DNA from: JAMBLL01 sp964460075
GTDB lineage: Bacteria > Actinomycetota > Acidimicrobiia > Spongiisociales > UBA5794
Assembly (NCBI GenBank): GCA_964460075.1
Contig: CAYWPC010000022.1
Span: 1 to 38,463 of the forward strand
Length of the DNA stretch: 38,463 nucleotides
Direction of reading: 5' to 3'
Below, piece by piece: positions 7,630 through 15,566 of the stretch. Numbering within the stretch: position 1 is the stretch's first letter; the number at the start of each line of letters is the position of its first letter. The notes under the pieces were generated by a model. It saw only the letters and a list, made by a program, of their open reading frames with translations, had not been told where the DNA came from and did no database searches. Position numbers and translations under genes: made by a program.

Positions 7630-8412
7630 CTACTTCGCGGTTCGTTTCCGGGTAAGGGCGAAGAACACCGCGGCTGCCGCCACTCCTGCGGCCACGGCGA
7701 TCCACGTCTGGGGTGGAGGCGTCGCCACCCTCGGCTCAAGGCTGACAGGGCGCTGGAACTCAAGGATGGGCCACTCGTTCGCCTCTGCGGCCTCCTTCAA
7801 CTCTTTCTCAGGGTTTACAGCAATCGGGTTGCCGACCGCTTCGAGCATCGGCATGTCGGTGAACGAGTCGGTGTAGGCGAACGATCCTGAAAGGTCGATG
7901 TCGTCCTGCTGTGCGACGTCACGCATTGCATCGGCTTTGCCTTGGCCCATCACGTATCGCTCGAGCTCGGGAACGTAACGGCCGAGACCGTCTGTGCGGA
8001 TCTTGGTTGCGATGATCCGATCGATGCCGACCATGCGGGCGATCGGCCGGACGAACTCCTCAGGGCTGGCCGACACGACATAGACTTCCCTGCCTGAGCG
8101 TTTGTGCTCGTCGATGAGGAACAACGCCTCAGCGAATACGAGGGGCTCGATCACATCGTCGAGTGTCTGCGCAACGATCGCGTCGATTTCGGCCTGATGC
8201 CACCCAGATACCAGATCCAGCATCTGGTCTCTAGCCCGCTTGAGCGTGTCCTCATCAGCCCCGAAGAGCATGTACGACAGGTGTGCGATTCCGAGGCGCA
8301 CGAGGGTCCCGCGGCGCAAGAAGCCAGCGCTGTACAGCGGGCGCCCGAATGCCAGGGTCGATGACCCTGCGATGATCGTCTTGTCGAGGTCGAAGAAGGC
8401 TGCTTCTTTCAT
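7630..8412 (-). CDS. HAD-IB family phosphatase with C-terminal membrane anchor
   Basis: A 260-residue haloacid dehalogenase-type hydrolase of subfamily IB, related to SerB. Motif I is FFDLDKTI with both catalytic Asp residues, motif II is VVSASPEE, a later Lys lies in GQGKADAM, and motif III is AYTDSFTDMPML. A hydrophobic segment near the C-terminus (TWIAVAAGVAAAAVFFAL) followed by RKRTAK suggests membrane attachment. In mycobacteria a HAD-IB gene (Rv3661) lies divergent from ssd and the Tad genes, as here. The start ATG 8412 is preceded by TACAAT at 7 nt, so the mRNA is probably leaderless. The natural substrate is unknown. Confidence 0.88.
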   Translation of the reverse strand: MKEAAFFDLDKTIIAGSSTLAFGRPLYSAGFLRRGTLVRLGIAHLSYMLFGADEDTLKRARDQMLDLVSGWHQAEIDAIVAQTLDDVIEPLVFAEALFLIDEHKRSGREVYVVSASPEEFVRPIARMVGIDRIIATKIRTDGLGRYVPELERYVMGQGKADAMRDVAQQDDIDLSGSFAYTDSFTDMPMLEAVGNPIAVNPEKELKEAAEANEWPILEFQRPVSLEPRVATPPPQTWIAVAAGVAAAAVFFALTRKRTAK

Positions 8413-8419
8413 AACACCG

Positions 8420-8425
8420 ATTGTA
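8420..8425 (-). promoter_or_regulatory. -10 element TACAAT of the HAD gene, leaderless
   Basis: On the minus strand TACAAT ends 7 nt before ATG 8412, placing the transcript start at or next to the start codon. The hexamer differs from TATAAT at one base, making it one of the strongest cases in the window. Confidence 0.5.
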
Positions 8426-8475
8426 TCGGCTCGGTGTCGATCCACCATGAGCGCGCATCTGCTCGATCGGGCCCC

Positions 8476-8505
8476 TTGATTGCGACGTACGACATTCGAT
8501 ACGGT
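8476..8505 (+). promoter_or_regulatory. Candidate promoter of the Tad operon
   Basis: TTGATT at 8476-8481 and TACGGT at 8500-8505 are separated by 18 bases. The leader would be about 30 nt and contains the GGAGG ribosome binding site at 8532-8536 for the GTG start at 8544. Confidence 0.4.
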
Positions 8506-8543
8506 GGTAGCGCTTCCCCTCCGCGCCAATCGGAGGTTTCGTC

Positions 8544-9083
8544 GTGTCTGTGGTTGCAGTCTGGTCGCCTTTCGACCTTGTCCTGAGCCTTGCAGCTCCG
8601 CTCGGTCTTGCCGTGAACAAGGGCACGGCAATCGTCGTCGATCTTGACCCTTCGGGTCCTCCACTACCTGGAGATGGCGATCTCGCCTCGCTCGTTCGGC
8701 GAGGACCCACAGAAGCTGAGCTCGTCCCAACGGTGGCTGGCGTCGCCGTGCTCGCCAACGGTGGCATTGCAGTCCGAGACGCAGCCGAAGTGATCGGCGC
8801 CCTCACCGCGCGTTGGCCGCATGTCGTGATGCGCTGCGCACCAGGAACCACACCGCCTGGTGGTGCGGTCGCTGTCGTGCCTGTTCTCCCCGAGCCATTC
8901 GCCATTGCTCTAGATCGTCCAGTCGTCTACCAGCGGACCGTGTTCGGCGGTGTCGCCGAACCTGGGACAGCGACACTTCCGATCCCACGGGTCGCAACGA
9001 TCCGATCTCTGCTGTCTGGTCGTATTCCACCCCTGCGAGATCGCTGGATCCGATCGCTCGACGAGGTCTGGTCGTTGGCGTGA
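8544..9083 (+). CDS. Degenerate Ssd/TadZ (CpaE-like) protein
   Basis: A 179-residue protein in the position of the septum-site determining / TadZ ATPase of actinobacterial Tad loci. It retains a MinD-like core pattern: a first strand (VVAVWSP), then TAIVVDLDPSG in place of the usual VDLDP motif, then GVAVLANGG. But the segment that should carry the GK[ST] P-loop reads SPFDLVLSLAAPLG, with no GKT. It is also about half the length of mycobacterial Ssd. It is therefore probably a non-ATPase localisation factor for the pilus machine. The GTG start has GGAGG 7 nt upstream. The stop overlaps the tadA start (GTGA). The family call rests largely on synteny. Confidence 0.65.
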   Translation: MSVVAVWSPFDLVLSLAAPLGLAVNKGTAIVVDLDPSGPPLPGDGDLASLVRRGPTEAELVPTVAGVAVLANGGIAVRDAAEVIGALTARWPHVVMRCAPGTTPPGGAVAVVPVLPEPFAIALDRPVVYQRTVFGGVAEPGTATLPIPRVATIRSLLSGRIPPLRDRWIRSLDEVWSLA

Positions 9084-10141
9084 GCGAGGTCGATCGTCTC
9101 ATTGAATCGATTGTCGACACCTCGTCGTCGCTGCAACGATCAGAGCTCGAGAAGGTTGGTCTCGATGCATTGGACGTGGTTGCACCTCTCGCCGGGTCGA
9201 TCGCAGTGGAGCGAGCAGTGGATTCGATCGTCGGTCTCGGGCCGCTCGAGAGGCTCGTCAGCGACGGTGAAGTGACAGACATACTCGTCAACGGGCCCTA
9301 TGAGGTTTGGGTTGAGCGCGCTGGTGCTCTCACGCGAACAGACGTTCAATTTCGCAGTGCAGAGGATGTTGTCGCGATGGTTCGTCGCGTAGTATCGAGT
9401 CTCGGTCTTCGCATCGACAGGGCATCGCCTGCGGTGGACGCTCGGCTACCTGACGGCTCCCGTCTCCACGCCTTGATTCCGCCAGCATCCGTCGACGGCC
9501 CTGTGGTCGCCATTCGCAGGTTCGTGAACGCAGTCGGGAACCTAGAGGCGTTCCAAGCAGCCGGATCTGTGAGCGTTGACGGGCGTCGACTGCTCTCGAC
9601 TCTGGTCTCGGATCGTCGCAACATACTCATCGCTGGTCCAACGGGTGCAGGCAAGACGACGCTGCTCAATGTCCTGGCGGCAAACATCGGTTCCGGTGAT
9701 CGAATAGTGACGATCGAGGATGCAGCAGAACTGTCGATCCCCGGTCACGTCGTTCGCCTCGAAGCCCACCCACCAAACGTCGAGGGCATGGGCGAGATCA
9801 CCATCCGGACACTTCTGCGACACGCCTTGAGGCTTCGGCCAGATCGACTGATCGTGGGTGAGGTTCGCGGGCCTGAGGCTCTCGATATGATCCAGGCCCT
9901 CAACACGGGACACGCTGGATCGATGTCGACGATCCATGCGAACGGCGCTGACGAGGCGATCGACCGACTTGTCGCGATGGCTGCAATGGCTCCAGAACGT
10001 GTTCCCTCCGACACCCTGCACGGGCAAGTCCGTTCGGCGATCGAGGTCGTTGTGCTCATGGCGCGTTCGGAGGAGGGCCGCGTGGTGCGATCGATCCACG
10101 AGAGGGAGGGCGTCAGCCTCGCCGAGGTGTATCGATGTTGA
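9080..10141 (+). CDS. tadA: Tad pilus assembly ATPase TadA/CpaF
   Basis: Type II/IV secretion ATPase that powers Flp pilus assembly at the inner face of the membrane. The 353-residue protein has the N-terminal CpaF blocks (GLGPLERL, VTDILVNGP, RASPAVDARLPDGSR). Walker A is GPTGAGKTT near residue 185, followed by an acidic box (TIEDAAEL), Walker B LIVGEVRG near 257 and the His box (TGHAGSMSTIHAN). The GTG at 9080 overlaps the previous stop. It is shorter at the N-terminus than many CpaF proteins, as in other actinobacterial Tad loci. The last 7 nt overlap tadB. Confidence 0.93.
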   Translation: MSEVDRLIESIVDTSSSLQRSELEKVGLDALDVVAPLAGSIAVERAVDSIVGLGPLERLVSDGEVTDILVNGPYEVWVERAGALTRTDVQFRSAEDVVAMVRRVVSSLGLRIDRASPAVDARLPDGSRLHALIPPASVDGPVVAIRRFVNAVGNLEAFQAAGSVSVDGRRLLSTLVSDRRNILIAGPTGAGKTTLLNVLAANIGSGDRIVTIEDAAELSIPGHVVRLEAHPPNVEGMGEITIRTLLRHALRLRPDRLIVGEVRGPEALDMIQALNTGHAGSMSTIHANGADEAIDRLVAMAAMAPERVPSDTLHGQVRSAIEVVVLMARSEEGRVVRSIHEREGVSLAEVYRC

Positions 10142-10788
10142 TCTGGCTCGTCGTCGCATTCGGAGCTGTGCTAGGAGTCCCTCCGCTGCTCCTGGGCGCC
10201 GTGGCGCTCGTCAGCATGCAACCCGTTCTCGGTGTCGCGATGCTCGCTGTTGTGGCGCTCACCATGCGATTTCGAATGCGTCAACCTGATGAGCATGCCG
10301 AGATGAAGTTCCTGCGCGATATTGCATCCAGTGTCTCGTCGGGTTCAACTCTGCGAGATGCCATCAGACGAGGTGACGATGCCGTGGTGGATGGCAGGAC
10401 TCGAAGGCTCTGCGACGCCGGGCAGTCGCTCGGGCTGATCGGCACGTCGCTCCGCTCGACGTTGCCGATCAATGGACGGGCCTTCGCTGCGGTGTGTGCC
10501 CTCTCTGAGCGCACCGGTTCGTCGCTTGCGACAACTTTGCACGTCCTGGCTGATCGCGCGGCTGCTTCGGCAGATATACGACGCAGGCGGCGTGTGGCAA
10601 CAGCACAGGCAAGGTTCTCCGCAGGGATCGTCGGCATAGCCCCCCTGGTGGTCACTGCTGGCCTCTTCGTGCTCCGGGGATTGCCACGAGACGATGGCCC
10701 GATCGTGATCATCCCCATAGCTCTCGGCGTTGGACTGCAACTCATCGGCGTTCTCATCGTCTTCGTCCTCGCCACGAGGTATGCCTGA
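10135..10788 (+). CDS. tadB: Tad inner-membrane platform protein TadB-like
   Basis: A 217-residue type II secretion F-domain protein. Two N-terminal hydrophobic segments are followed by a cytoplasmic stretch (LRDIASSVSSGSTLRDAI) with the typical [A/S]SG[S]xLxxA motif of TadB/GspF. A pair of C-terminal membrane helices follows. It would form the inner-membrane platform with TadC and be driven by TadA. The start overlaps tadA by 7 nt and its TGA overlaps the tadC ATG. It is shorter than proteobacterial TadB but normal for actinobacterial loci. Confidence 0.85.
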   Translation: MLIWLVVAFGAVLGVPPLLLGAVALVSMQPVLGVAMLAVVALTMRFRMRQPDEHAEMKFLRDIASSVSSGSTLRDAIRRGDDAVVDGRTRRLCDAGQSLGLIGTSLRSTLPINGRAFAAVCALSERTGSSLATTLHVLADRAAASADIRRRRRVATAQARFSAGIVGIAPLVVTAGLFVLRGLPRDDGPIVIIPIALGVGLQLIGVLIVFVLATRYA

Positions 10789-11390
10789 TGGTCGCTATGG
10801 GTATCGTGATCGGAATCATCGGATGGTGGATGCGCCCTCGAAAGTGGGCGAAGGGACTCGTAGCCATCGCACCGATCCTTATCCAGCCCATACTCGGTGT
10901 GATCCTCCTCGCCGTCGCTTTCGGTACGCACCATGTGCGATCGATCGCACGGCAGCGGCGCCTGGCACGCACGCGATCCGCTGACACGCTGCTCGCCTTC
11001 GACCTCATTGCACTGGCGACGACAGCCGGTCTCGGGTTCCTCAGCTCCGCTCGATCGGCTGCCGATGCGATTGGCGGCTCCACAGGGTCAACCATCGAAC
11101 GATCGTCCCGCAGAGTTCAAGCCGGACTCGACCACGGACTGGGTGAGCATCTACTTGCCCGTGCCTTCGATGCCGCCGCTCGATCGGCTGCCACCGGCTC
11201 GCCATTGGCAGACGGTCTTGTCGGTCTGGCGATCGAGGTGCGCCTAGATGAAGCTTCCAGAGAGAGCGAGCGATTGGAGCGACTACCCGTAAAGCTCCTG
11301 TTCCCTCTGGCGTTCCTCATCCTCCCTGGCTTCATTCTCGTGGCCGTCGTGCCGTCCATCCTGTCCGGCCTGAGCCAGTTGACCTTGTGA
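10788..11390 (+). CDS. tadC: Tad inner-membrane platform protein TadC-like
   Basis: A 200-residue second F-domain protein of the Tad system. It has an N-terminal hydrophobic region (about 1-50), a cytoplasmic domain with DLIALATTAGLGFLSSA and the repeat-like FDAAARSAATGSPLADGL, and a C-terminal hairpin ending KLLFPLAFLILPGFILVAVVPS, a hallmark of TadC. The start ATG 10788 shares a base with the tadB stop. The following 47 nt contain the AAAGGAG ribosome binding site of the pilin gene. Confidence 0.85.
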   Translation: MVAMGIVIGIIGWWMRPRKWAKGLVAIAPILIQPILGVILLAVAFGTHHVRSIARQRRLARTRSADTLLAFDLIALATTAGLGFLSSARSAADAIGGSTGSTIERSSRRVQAGLDHGLGEHLLARAFDAAARSAATGSPLADGLVGLAIEVRLDEASRESERLERLPVKLLFPLAFLILPGFILVAVVPSILSGLSQLTL

Positions 11391-11437
11391 CCTTCCACCA
11401 TGCGGCTGCTTGCCGCCATCGATAAAGGAGCACCCGC

Positions 11438-11614
11438 TTGCATGACATGTACCAACAACAGGAGGGCCAGGCCACGGCCGAATACGCGCTCGTACTCGTC
11501 GCGGCAGCTGTCGTGGCCCTGGCACTCATCGCGTGGGCTTCGAGCACAGACATGCTGCCGACGTTCTTCAACACCGTGATGGAGAAGGTGATTTCTGTGG
11601 CGAATCGTGCATGA
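11438..11614 (+). CDS. Flp-type pilin, DUF4244-like
   Basis: A 58-residue pilin precursor. A short polar leader (MHDMYQQQEGQ) is followed by ATAEYALVLVAAAVVALALI, the class-III/Flp pilin hydrophobic helix with its conserved Glu-Tyr. A short C-terminal part follows with TFFNTVMEKVISVA. This is the expected position of the Rv3656c-type pilin. The TTG at 11438 is preferred because AAAGGAG (11424-11430) lies 7 nt before it; the ATG at 11447 is 16 nt from that site. Processing would occur near the GQ|AT or nearby Gly. No prepilin peptidase gene lies in the window. The stop overlaps the tadE start (ATGA). Confidence 0.82.
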   Translation: MHDMYQQQEGQATAEYALVLVAAAVVALALIAWASSTDMLPTFFNTVMEKVISVANRA

Positions 11615-11976
11615 TGGGTACTGAACGGGGAGCTGCGGTCGTGGAGTTCGCGCTCGTTCTGCCGCTTGTTCTGTCACTTCTCTTCGGGCTAGTCGAGGTC
11701 GCTGTCGTTGCTCGATCCGAGATCCAGCTCATGCAGGCAGCACGGGAGGGTGCGAGAGCGGCGGCGGCTTCTCCGGATACGGCGGACGCGGTTCTCGCCG
11801 TGAGAACGGCGCTCGGGCCTCGAGGCGATCGTGCTCGCATTTCAGTCGATCGACCTTCCGTCGTCGGAGCGATGGCGACGGTGACGATCGCGTTGCAGCA
11901 CCGAGTCGCTGCACCGGTGTTCGGTGGATTCTCCATCGAGCTTGGAGCGAAGGCAGCGATGCGTGTCGAACGGTGA
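11611..11976 (+). CDS. tadE: TadE-family pseudopilin
   Basis: A 121-residue minor pilin. The N-terminus (TERGAAVVEFALVLPLVLS) is the TadE signature: a short charged leader and a hydrophobic helix with Glu. Next come QLMQAAREGARAAA, a classic TadE block, and a small strand-rich exported domain. It is exported and probably joins the pilus base or tip. The ATG at 11611 overlaps the pilin stop; a second ATG follows one codon on. It corresponds by order to Rv3655c. Confidence 0.88.
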   Translation: MMGTERGAAVVEFALVLPLVLSLLFGLVEVAVVARSEIQLMQAAREGARAAAASPDTADAVLAVRTALGPRGDRARISVDRPSVVGAMATVTIALQHRVAAPVFGGFSIELGAKAAMRVER

Positions 11977-12352
11977 GCGGGGGTCGGTGGGCATCGGCGT
12001 AGCGCTCCTGGGCGTCGTCGTCATACTCATTGTTGCTGTCGGTGCCGTTGGCGCCGGTGTCGCCACATACACCAAGGCTGCTGCGGCCGCAGATGCCGCA
12101 GCTCTCGCTGCCGCGCCTGTGACGTTCAGGCCATTCGGCGCAATCGGTAGTCCTACCGCTGAGGCTGCACGGTTCGCTCAAGCGAACGGCGCCAGGCTCA
12201 TCACCTGTCGCTGCCAGGTCGATCGATCCTGGGAGACACGGACCGTCGTCGTTACTGTCGCTCGGACAGTGTTCGTCATCGGCATAGGCGATGTGACCGT
12301 GCGCGCCACCTCGCGTGCTACGTTCGAGCCCGCAGCCTTGCTTGGCCCATGA
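11963..12352 (+). CDS. TadE-like protein, Rv3654c type
   Basis: A 129-residue protein that closes the Tad operon. The N-terminus NGERGSVGIGVALLGVVVIL is a pilin-like leader and helix, followed by the Ala-rich TKAAAAADAAALAAAP segment shared by the Rv3654c-type proteins. Two Cys residues (LITCRCQV) lie mid-protein. The GTG at 11963 overlaps tadE by 14 nt. It is probably an exported minor pilin or Flp-associated protein. Confidence 0.8.
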   Translation: MSNGERGSVGIGVALLGVVVILIVAVGAVGAGVATYTKAAAAADAAALAAAPVTFRPFGAIGSPTAEAARFAQANGARLITCRCQVDRSWETRTVVVTVARTVFVIGIGDVTVRATSRATFEPAALLGP

Positions 12353-12507
12353 GCATGGCTTGCGACGTGTCCCGTCGCTCCCAACGGGTCCGGCTCAGAG
12401 CGTCGGCACCTCGGGAGCACTCCGGTGACATCTACCTCATGCGTCGTGACGCGAACCTGTCACGGGCTGGGCGTCGCGCTATCAACGTGTGGCGGCGAGC
12501 GTCGGAT

Positions 12508-12513
12508 TAGCCT
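12508..12513 (+). promoter_or_regulatory. -10 element TAGCCT of the first trk operon, leaderless
   Basis: TAGCCT ends 6 nt before ATG 12520, and there is no Shine-Dalgarno sequence. The preceding 155 bases after the Tad operon contain no gene I would call firmly. Confidence 0.4.
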
Positions 12514-12519
12514 TGCGGG

Positions 12520-13185
12520 ATGCTTGTTGTCATAGCTGGTTGCGGCAGGATCGGGTCAGACCTCGCGATCACCTTGTCCGAGGAAGGTCACGACGTGTCA
12601 GTGATCGATGAGGAGCCCGAAAACCTTGCGAAGCTCGGTGCCACATTCAACGGTAAGACCGAGGTCGGACTCGCATACGATGTTCGCACACTGCGCTCTG
12701 CTGACATCGAGTTTGCCGATGCATTCGTCGCCGTCACCAGCAACGACAACGCGAACGTCATGGCGGCACAGGTCGCCAAGGAAGTCTTCGGTGTCCCGAG
12801 AACCATCGCTCGGCTCGACGACCCTGCGCGGGCTGAGGTGTATCGAGCGCTGAATGTTCGCTACGTCGCTGGAGCGCACCTGGTCTCTCGTGTCATTCAC
12901 GAGCAGCTCGTTGAGTCCGAGTTCGACTACCACGTGACGTTCTCCTCTGGAGACATCGAGATAGTCGAGATGCACATGAGCAGTGGCGCCGAAGGTGTCA
13001 AGATCTGTGACTTTGAGATACGTGACAGCCTCCGTGTCGCAGCGATCATGCGCGATGGCCGGACATTCATCCCAGAGTCCGATACGTTGCTTCGTGAGGG
13101 AGACCTTGTCGTGGGTGCGGCCAAGCACGGAACCACGAGCAAAGTCGGGAAGTTCATCGTCGACGCGGATGATGAGTCGTCATGA
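12520..13185 (+). CDS. trkA: TrkA-type K+ uptake regulatory protein (single RCK, CeoB-like)
   Basis: A 221-residue peripheral membrane protein gating a TrkH K+ channel. Residues about 1-130 are a TrkA-N Rossmann domain with the NAD(H) motif GCGRIGSDLA and an acidic residue ending strand two (VIDEEPE). Residues about 140-215 are a TrkA-C ligand domain. Mycobacteria encode TrkA as two such half-length proteins, CeoB and CeoC, as here. The next trkA overlaps it by 4 nt. The start lies just downstream of a TAGCCT box, so the operon mRNA is probably leaderless. Confidence 0.9.
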   Translation: MLVVIAGCGRIGSDLAITLSEEGHDVSVIDEEPENLAKLGATFNGKTEVGLAYDVRTLRSADIEFADAFVAVTSNDNANVMAAQVAKEVFGVPRTIARLDDPARAEVYRALNVRYVAGAHLVSRVIHEQLVESEFDYHVTFSSGDIEIVEMHMSSGAEGVKICDFEIRDSLRVAAIMRDGRTFIPESDTLLREGDLVVGAAKHGTTSKVGKFIVDADDESS

Positions 13186-13841
13186 GAGCAGTGATAGTTG
13201 GCGGTGGCAAGGTCGGCTCATATCTCGCACGTAAGCTCGCGAGGGGCGGCCACATTGTGTCTGTTATCGAGCCGAGGCATGACGTCGCCATCAAGGTAGT
13301 CGGCGAGACGGGGGTCATCGTGTTCGAAGGGGATGGTACCGACGTCGAGTTGCTCAAACGTGCAGATGTGCACCGATCCGACTGGCTGCTTGCAGTCTCG
13401 GGGAAGGACGACGTGAATCTCGTCGCTGCACAGGTGGCTCGAACGCTCGGGGCCAAGAAAGTGTTGGCACGGATGAACGACCCCGCTAATTCGCCGACGT
13501 TCGCTGCGCTCGGCATAAAGACCGTTGCTGTGACCGACTTGATGGTCGGTGTCCTGGAGCGAGACCTGAAGGTCGACGCGCTCGAAGCGTCTGCCCTCCT
13601 TGCACACGGGAAGCTCACCGTCACCGAGTTCGAAGTCGGCCCAACGTTCGAAGCGAGCCTGTTGCAGGACGTCGACATACCGCCGTCATCTGTGATTGTC
13701 GGCGTCGAGCGTGGCGATGAGTTGGTAGTGCCGAGAGGCCCGACGATGATCCAGCCAGGGGACCGGATCGTGGCGACCAGCCTCATTGACAAGGAGGGTG
13801 ACCTCCACGATGCCTTCTGCGCCGTGAGGAACGCGTCGTGA
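13182..13841 (+). CDS. trkA: TrkA-type K+ uptake regulatory protein (single RCK, CeoC-like)
   Basis: A 219-residue second half-length TrkA. The nucleotide-binding motif is GGGKVGSYLAR, with VIEPRHD at the end of strand two. The TrkA-C domain covers about residues 140-215 (LTVTEFEVG ... PGDRIVATS). It probably assembles with the preceding protein into a mixed RCK ring below TrkH. ATGA overlap with the upstream gene and GTGA overlap with the 48-residue peptide gene show translational coupling along the operon. Confidence 0.9.
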   Translation: MRAVIVGGGKVGSYLARKLARGGHIVSVIEPRHDVAIKVVGETGVIVFEGDGTDVELLKRADVHRSDWLLAVSGKDDVNLVAAQVARTLGAKKVLARMNDPANSPTFAALGIKTVAVTDLMVGVLERDLKVDALEASALLAHGKLTVTEFEVGPTFEASLLQDVDIPPSSVIVGVERGDELVVPRGPTMIQPGDRIVATSLIDKEGDLHDAFCAVRNAS

Positions 13842-13984
13842 GTAGGAACCGTCGTCGCTCGACACCTGTGTGGGTTCCCAACCCGGTTGACGGCACCGTG
13901 TTGTTCCTTCTCGAAGCACTGATCGTCCTCGTCCTCGTTCTCGTCGGTCTCGGTACTGCGTACGTGGCTCTGTGGATCTTCTGA
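13838..13984 (+). CDS. 48-residue single-helix membrane peptide in the trk operon
   Basis: A small gene fitted exactly between trkA and trkH. Its GTG start overlaps the trkA stop (GTGA), and its TGA ends one base before the trkH ATG at 13986. The peptide has a basic N-terminus (SRNRRRSTPVWVPNPVDG) and one hydrophobic helix (LFLLEALIVLVLVLVGLG) with a Glu near its start. A short end with TAYVALWIF follows. The basic side should be cytoplasmic. Small subunits such as KdpF of the Kdp K+ pump have a similar form, but I see no homology. A structural or regulatory partner of TrkH is inference from position. Confidence 0.7.
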   Translation: MSRNRRRSTPVWVPNPVDGTVLFLLEALIVLVLVLVGLGTAYVALWIF

Positions 13985-13985
13985 C

Positions 13986-15566
13986 ATGCTGATTCGGCCA
14001 GCGGCAGACGACCTGAGAACCGTTGGATCGGCGCTTGGGCGTGTGTTCATCGTTGTCACGGCAGCATCGGGAATTCCGATCATTTGGGCGTTACTTGGAC
14101 GAGAGTGGCACCCCCTCGGGTCGTTCATCCTGATGGCGGGACTGTTCGCGGTCCTCGGGTCGACGCTGCTGGCGTTGTCTGTTCCGCCGAACGCGCGGAT
14201 CAAGGCGGATCAGCGGCACCTCGATTGGAGCCATGGCATGGTCGTCGTGGCAATCACTTGGCTGGTCGTACCTCTCATCGGTTCGATCCCTTTCGTGTTC
14301 TCCGGTCACTACGGATCGGCTCTCGACGCGTACTTCGATGCCATGTCTGGCCTCACGACGACGGGGCTTGCGCTGGTCCAGGATCTCGATCACCTTGCCT
14401 CATCGCTGAACTTCTGGCGGCACCTTCTTCACTTCCTTGGGGGTCAGGGCATCATCATCGCGGCGCTGCTGCTGTTCGCCGGACGGGGTATGACGACGCT
14501 GTTTCAGGGCGAGGGACGCGACGACAGGGTTCTGCCATCGGTGCAATCGACGGCGCGCGTGATATGGGCTGTGTCGCTGCTGCATCTGGTTGTTGGAGTT
14601 GTGGCGCTGGGTTTGGTAGCGAGCTTCGTTCTCGGATTCAGCTGGCATCGCTCTCTCTTCCACGCCCTCCTGATTTTCTTTGCCGCCTTCGACACAGGAG
14701 GGTTTGCGCCGCAAAGTACGAGCATTGGGTATTACCACTCCGCAATCTTTGAAGGTGTGACCGCTGTCCTGATGGTTGCCGGTGCTCTCTCGTTCGGGTT
14801 TCACTTTCGGCTGTGGAGCCGATCGGACAAGCGACTGCGCAGGCGGACGTTCGCGTACAACCTCGATGAGCGCGATCGGCCAAGTCGGTGGTCGCTGCTC
14901 AAGAACCTCGAAACGCGCAGCATTCTGACGACGTTCGGGTCGACGATGGTTCTCACGATCGTCGGCCTTGCAGCGATCGGTCTGTACTCGTCGGCAGCGG
15001 GTCTGACGAGGCAGGGCTTCTTCCAGATTCTTTCGGCGCACACCGGAACGGGGTTTGCGACGATCCCCTCCTCGGAACTGGTGCTTTGGTCGGGTCTCGC
15101 GTTCGGTGGCATAGCGCTCGCCATGGCCTTGGGCGGCATGGCGTCGTCGACGGCAGGCGGGGTCAAGGCGATGCGTGTGGGCTTGATCATGCGGGCGTTC
15201 TCTGACGATGTGAAAGGCGATCTTCTCCCTGAGGGTGCGCTCGTCGACAACAGCTACTACCAATTCGGCAGGAGGCGATTGACGGCGGCGGTCGCGAGAT
15301 CGGCGATGGTCGTGACGTTGCTGTTCGTTGCACTGTTCGTCACGGGAGCAGGCATTGGCATTGCTTACGGTGTTCCCCTTCAGCAAGCATTGTTCGAGTC
15401 GGTGAGTGCAGGAGCGAACGTCGGCCTCTCGGTTGGTGTCACGAACCCGGCGATGCCTGCGCTGTTGAAGCTGACGTACATATTCCAGATGTATCTGGGG
15501 CGACTCGAATTCGTTGCAGTCTTTGTGCTCATCGGCTTCATCTACTCCTTGGTGAGGGGTCGATGA
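13986..15566 (+). CDS. trkH: TrkH-family K+ uptake membrane subunit
   Basis: A 526-residue channel-like K+ transporter. It has four membrane-pore-membrane repeats, with filter segments visible as SGLTTTGLAL (about residue 120), FDTGGFAPQ (about 235), HTGTGFAT (about 352) and GANVGLSVG (about 476). Each filter keeps the central Gly. It would be gated by the two TrkA proteins encoded upstream. The gene follows the 48-residue peptide gene by one base, and its stop overlaps the next gene (ATGA). It belongs to a different subtype from the TrkH at 28112. Confidence 0.92.
   Translation: MLIRPAADDLRTVGSALGRVFIVVTAASGIPIIWALLGREWHPLGSFILMAGLFAVLGSTLLALSVPPNARIKADQRHLDWSHGMVVVAITWLVVPLIGSIPFVFSGHYGSALDAYFDAMSGLTTTGLALVQDLDHLASSLNFWRHLLHFLGGQGIIIAALLLFAGRGMTTLFQGEGRDDRVLPSVQSTARVIWAVSLLHLVVGVVALGLVASFVLGFSWHRSLFHALLIFFAAFDTGGFAPQSTSIGYYHSAIFEGVTAVLMVAGALSFGFHFRLWSRSDKRLRRRTFAYNLDERDRPSRWSLLKNLETRSILTTFGSTMVLTIVGLAAIGLYSSAAGLTRQGFFQILSAHTGTGFATIPSSELVLWSGLAFGGIALAMALGGMASSTAGGVKAMRVGLIMRAFSDDVKGDLLPEGALVDNSYYQFGRRRLTAAVARSAMVVTLLFVALFVTGAGIGIAYGVPLQQALFESVSAGANVGLSVGVTNPAMPALLKLTYIFQMYLGRLEFVAVFVLIGFIYSLVRGR

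Noticed and set aside
14400..15386. 328-codon minus-strand ORF opposite trkH
   Set aside because: Arg/Glu/His-rich composition typical of an antisense frame; trkH has intact pore motifs.
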